NCBI GenBank assembly: GCA_902521465.1
Contig: CABYRL010000006.1
Coordinates: 1-64,000 of the forward strand
Direction: 5' to 3'
From: an uncultured Alphaproteobacteria bacterium
Lineage (GTDB): Bacteria; Pseudomonadota; Alphaproteobacteria; HIMB59
DNA length: 64,000 bases
Shown in pieces: positions 62,429 through 64,000 of the stretch; the stretch's first letter is position 1, and every line of letters starts with the position of its first letter. The notes under the pieces are model-generated. The model was not told where the DNA came from, ran no database searches, and saw nothing but the letters and a program-made list of their open reading frames with translations. Position numbers and translations under genes: made by a program.

Positions 62429-63323
62429 TTTTAGATTTAGATAAAAGTTTCTGATCTGTAATAATTTTGATTTCTTCTTGAAGTTTTTTTATTGCTTTAT
62501 TCTCTATTTGCCTAACCCTTTCTCTACTTATTGAATATTTCTGGCTAAGGTCCTCTAATGTTTTAGGCTCTTCATCTAATCGTCTTGCAGTTAAAATTTC
62601 TATTTCTCTTGGTTCAAGTTTTGTGACAGCTTGATTATAAAGTGCTTTTCTTTTTTTTAATTCATCACTTTGTTCAACTTTTGTGACAGTATCAATTGTT
62701 TCATCTTCTACTTGATCAATCCATTCTGAGTCATTTTCATCATTTAAGGGTGTGTTTAAAGAGAAATCTTGATTAAATACTCTTCCTTCCATTTGCTTCA
62801 CCTCTTCTTCAGTTACTCCGAGATCATTAGAAATAGATTTAATCTGATCATTAGTGAGATAACCATCTTCATATTTTTTAATTTGATTTCTAAGTCTTCG
62901 AAGATTAAAAAAAAGTTTTTTTTGGGCTGCGGTAGTTCCTATTTTAACAAGAGACCAACTATGTAAGACATACTCCTGAATAGAAGCTCTAATCCACCAT
63001 ATTGCGTAAGTAGCTAACCTAAAACCTTTTTCAGGATCAAATTTTCTTATTGCTTGAATAAGTCCTAAATTACCCTCAGAAATTAAATCAAATAATGGTA
63101 ATCCATAACCTTTATAGCCCATAGCTATTTTTGCTACTAGTCTTAAATGACTTGTCACAAGTTTTTGAGCGGCTCTTGTATCACCATTTTTAAGCCAATC
63201 TATCGCAAGCCTTTTTTCCTCTTCATCTGTCAAAATAGGAAACTGATTAATTTTTTTTAAATAGGGATAAACGTCATTTTCAGAGGTTATAACAGGTAGT
63301 AAATTTTTATTTTCAATAGTCAT
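62421..63323 (-). CDS. rpoH: RNA polymerase heat-shock sigma factor (sigma-32)
   Basis: A 300-aa sigma-70-family factor. Region 2 has LRLVAKIAMGYKGYGLPLFDLISEGNLGLIQAIRKFDPEKGFRLATYAIWWIRASIQEY-type sequence (about 61-118). The RpoH box is seen as GTTAAQKKLFFNLRRLR (about 129-145), which separates it from RpoD. Region 4 has ERVRQIENKAIKKLQ. It follows rluD on the minus strand with a 4-base overlap, the usual alphaproteobacterial neighbour. Confidence 0.95.
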   Translation of the reverse strand: MTIENKNLLPVITSENDVYPYLKKINQFPILTDEEEKRLAIDWLKNGDTRAAQKLVTSHLRLVAKIAMGYKGYGLPLFDLISEGNLGLIQAIRKFDPEKGFRLATYAIWWIRASIQEYVLHSWSLVKIGTTAAQKKLFFNLRRLRNQIKKYEDGYLTNDQIKSISNDLGVTEEEVKQMEGRVFNQDFSLNTPLNDENDSEWIDQVEDETIDTVTKVEQSDELKKRKALYNQAVTKLEPREIEILTARRLDEEPKTLEDLSQKYSISRERVRQIENKAIKKLQEEIKIITDQKLLSKSKIT

Positions 63324-64000
63324 TGCAAATTTGCTTTTAAATCTCTCATGTCATCAGGTAAATCACAAGTTATTTTAATATGTTTTTCTAAAATTGGATG
63401 ATCAAATTCTATTTCATGGGAGTGTAATGCTTGTCGTGGAAATAATAAAATACAATCCTTTTGATTAGTAGCCATATTTGTTAATCGAAATTTTTCCTCT
63501 TTGTTTAACTTATAATCTTTATCACCAACAATTGGTAGTCCCAAACTCAAAAGATGCACTCTAATTTGATGAGTTCTACCAGTTATAATTTCACAATTTA
63601 GAAGACTAATTGAGCCGTAAAAAGTTTTTACATTAGAAACTTTTGTGATCGCTTGCTTTCCAAGATTATCAGATACATTAAATTTTGTCCTTTGAATTTT
63701 ATTCCTAGATATATTTTTATTGATTTCAACTTGCTTTTGATTAAGTACACCATATGTGAAAGCTAGATAATTTTTTTTAATATTTCTTTTTTTAAACATT
63801 TCCTTAAATTTTTTTTTTGAATTATGATTTTTAGTAATAACTATGATACCACTTGTATCTTTATCAAGACGATGAACAATCCCCTCCTTTAAATACTCGT
63901 TATCATCTATTGTAAATTGGTCTTTAAGACTTTCCTGCAGGTTAGGGCTATTATCTAATCCATTTTTTTTATGTGTTAAGAGCCCAGAGGGTTTATTTAA
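63320..64000 (-). CDS. rluD: Pseudouridine synthase RluD, 5' end outside the window
   Basis: At least 226 codons are visible. Beyond the Met at 63797-63799 the frame stays open to base 64000 and includes LNKPSGLLTH near the edge and the catalytic EGIVHRLDKDTSGIIVITKN with the essential Asp. Downstream are CEIITGRTHQIRVHLLSLG, PIVGDKDY and RQALHSHEIEFDHP, the RluA-family motifs 2 and 3. So the gene is not the 159-aa frame that starts at the internal Met. It modifies U1911/1915/1917 of 23S rRNA. The N-terminal S4-like domain lies outside the window. Confidence 0.93.
   Translation of the reverse strand, partial: LNKPSGLLTHKKNGLDNSPNLQESLKDQFTIDDNEYLKEGIVHRLDKDTSGIIVITKNHNSKKKFKEMFKKRNIKKNYLAFTYGVLNQKQVEINKNISRNKIQRTKFNVSDNLGKQAITKVSNVKTFYGSISLLNCEIITGRTHQIRVHLLSLGLPIVGDKDYKLNKEEKFRLTNMATNQKDCILLFPRQALHSHEIEFDHPILEKHIKITCDLPDDMRDLKANLQ

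Noticed and set aside
63320-63799. A 159-aa RluD-like frame as a complete gene
   Set aside because: The frame continues to the window edge and contains the catalytic HRLDKDTSG motif; the Met at 63799 is internal.
1-64000. CRISPR arrays, insertion sequences, prophage or integrase genes
   Set aside because: I saw no regularly spaced repeats, no transposase motifs and no integrase; the accessory parts look like ordinary gene turnover.

Overview
The window is strongly AT-rich, with very short or overlapping gene junctions and about 93-95% coding density. It looks like a streamlined marine alphaproteobacterium of the SAR11/HIMB59 kind. This is an inference from gene content and order, not from a marker-gene search. 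The alphaproteobacterial signs are the Shemin-type 5-aminolevulinate synthase, HemJ, the AapJQMP amino-acid transporter, TrcR (DUF1013), the order yebC-[ ]-tolQRAB-pal-cpoB, tilS-ftsH-glmM, hisZ-purA, and rpoH next to rluD.

Layout. (1) 1-8.9 kb: a tightly overlapping plus-strand surface-polysaccharide operon with four glycosyltransferases, an EpsG-type polymerase, a chain-length co-polymerase, a UDP-glucuronate-type epimerase and a UDP-HexNAc dehydrogenase. Its base composition is even more AT-rich than the rest. argF and a small lipoprotein follow. (2) 10.2-13.8 kb, minus strand: trkH, apaG, fhs; then a divergent ugd. (3) 15.3-20 kb: the aapJQMP importer plus a LysE/RhtB exporter, closed by a bidirectional terminator. 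(4) 20-25.3 kb: an accessory stretch with two tiny proteins (one DUF3563), a membrane dipeptidase, a 61-aa charged protein, a DUF3445 heme N-demethylase-like protein with a TauE/SafE permease, an orphan TAXI-like binding protein, an ArgO-like exporter, structured non-coding DNA and a DUF2721 protein. (5) 25.3-35.5 kb: a MATE pump and almost the whole heme pathway (hemJ, F, H, E, B and C with a C-terminal extension on the minus strand; hemA on the plus strand), interrupted by an SDR and a luciferase-like oxidoreductase. (6) 35.5-41.9 kb: trhO, rpmG, then a photolyase / flavin oxidoreductase / DUF1365 / cyclopropane-synthase-like methyltransferase / DUF3833 set that resembles the light and singlet-oxygen lipid-modification genes of other alphaproteobacteria. 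(7) 41.8-48 kb, minus strand: trcR, rpmE, suhB-like, efp, class I aldolase, gap, tkt. (8) 48-62.4 kb, plus strand: DUF4164-like, zapA, fthC, ymdB, yebC, a small putative nuclease, tolQRAB-pal-cpoB, tilS, ftsH, glmM, hisZ-like, purA. (9) 62.4-64 kb, minus strand: rpoH and the 3' part of rluD, cut by the window edge.

Most useful observations: a 108-aa PD-(D/E)XK-like protein sits where ruvCAB is usually found; HemC carries a ~160-residue C-terminal domain that may supply the missing HemD; the photolyase frame has a conserved N-terminus but no ATG/GTG/TTG start; pgk and folP are missing from their usual neighbourhoods; TilS has an altered PP-loop (SCGLDS); and there are unexplained inverted repeats upstream of fhs, the dipeptidase and the DUF2721 gene. 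No rRNA, tRNA, CRISPR array, transposase or integrase is visible.
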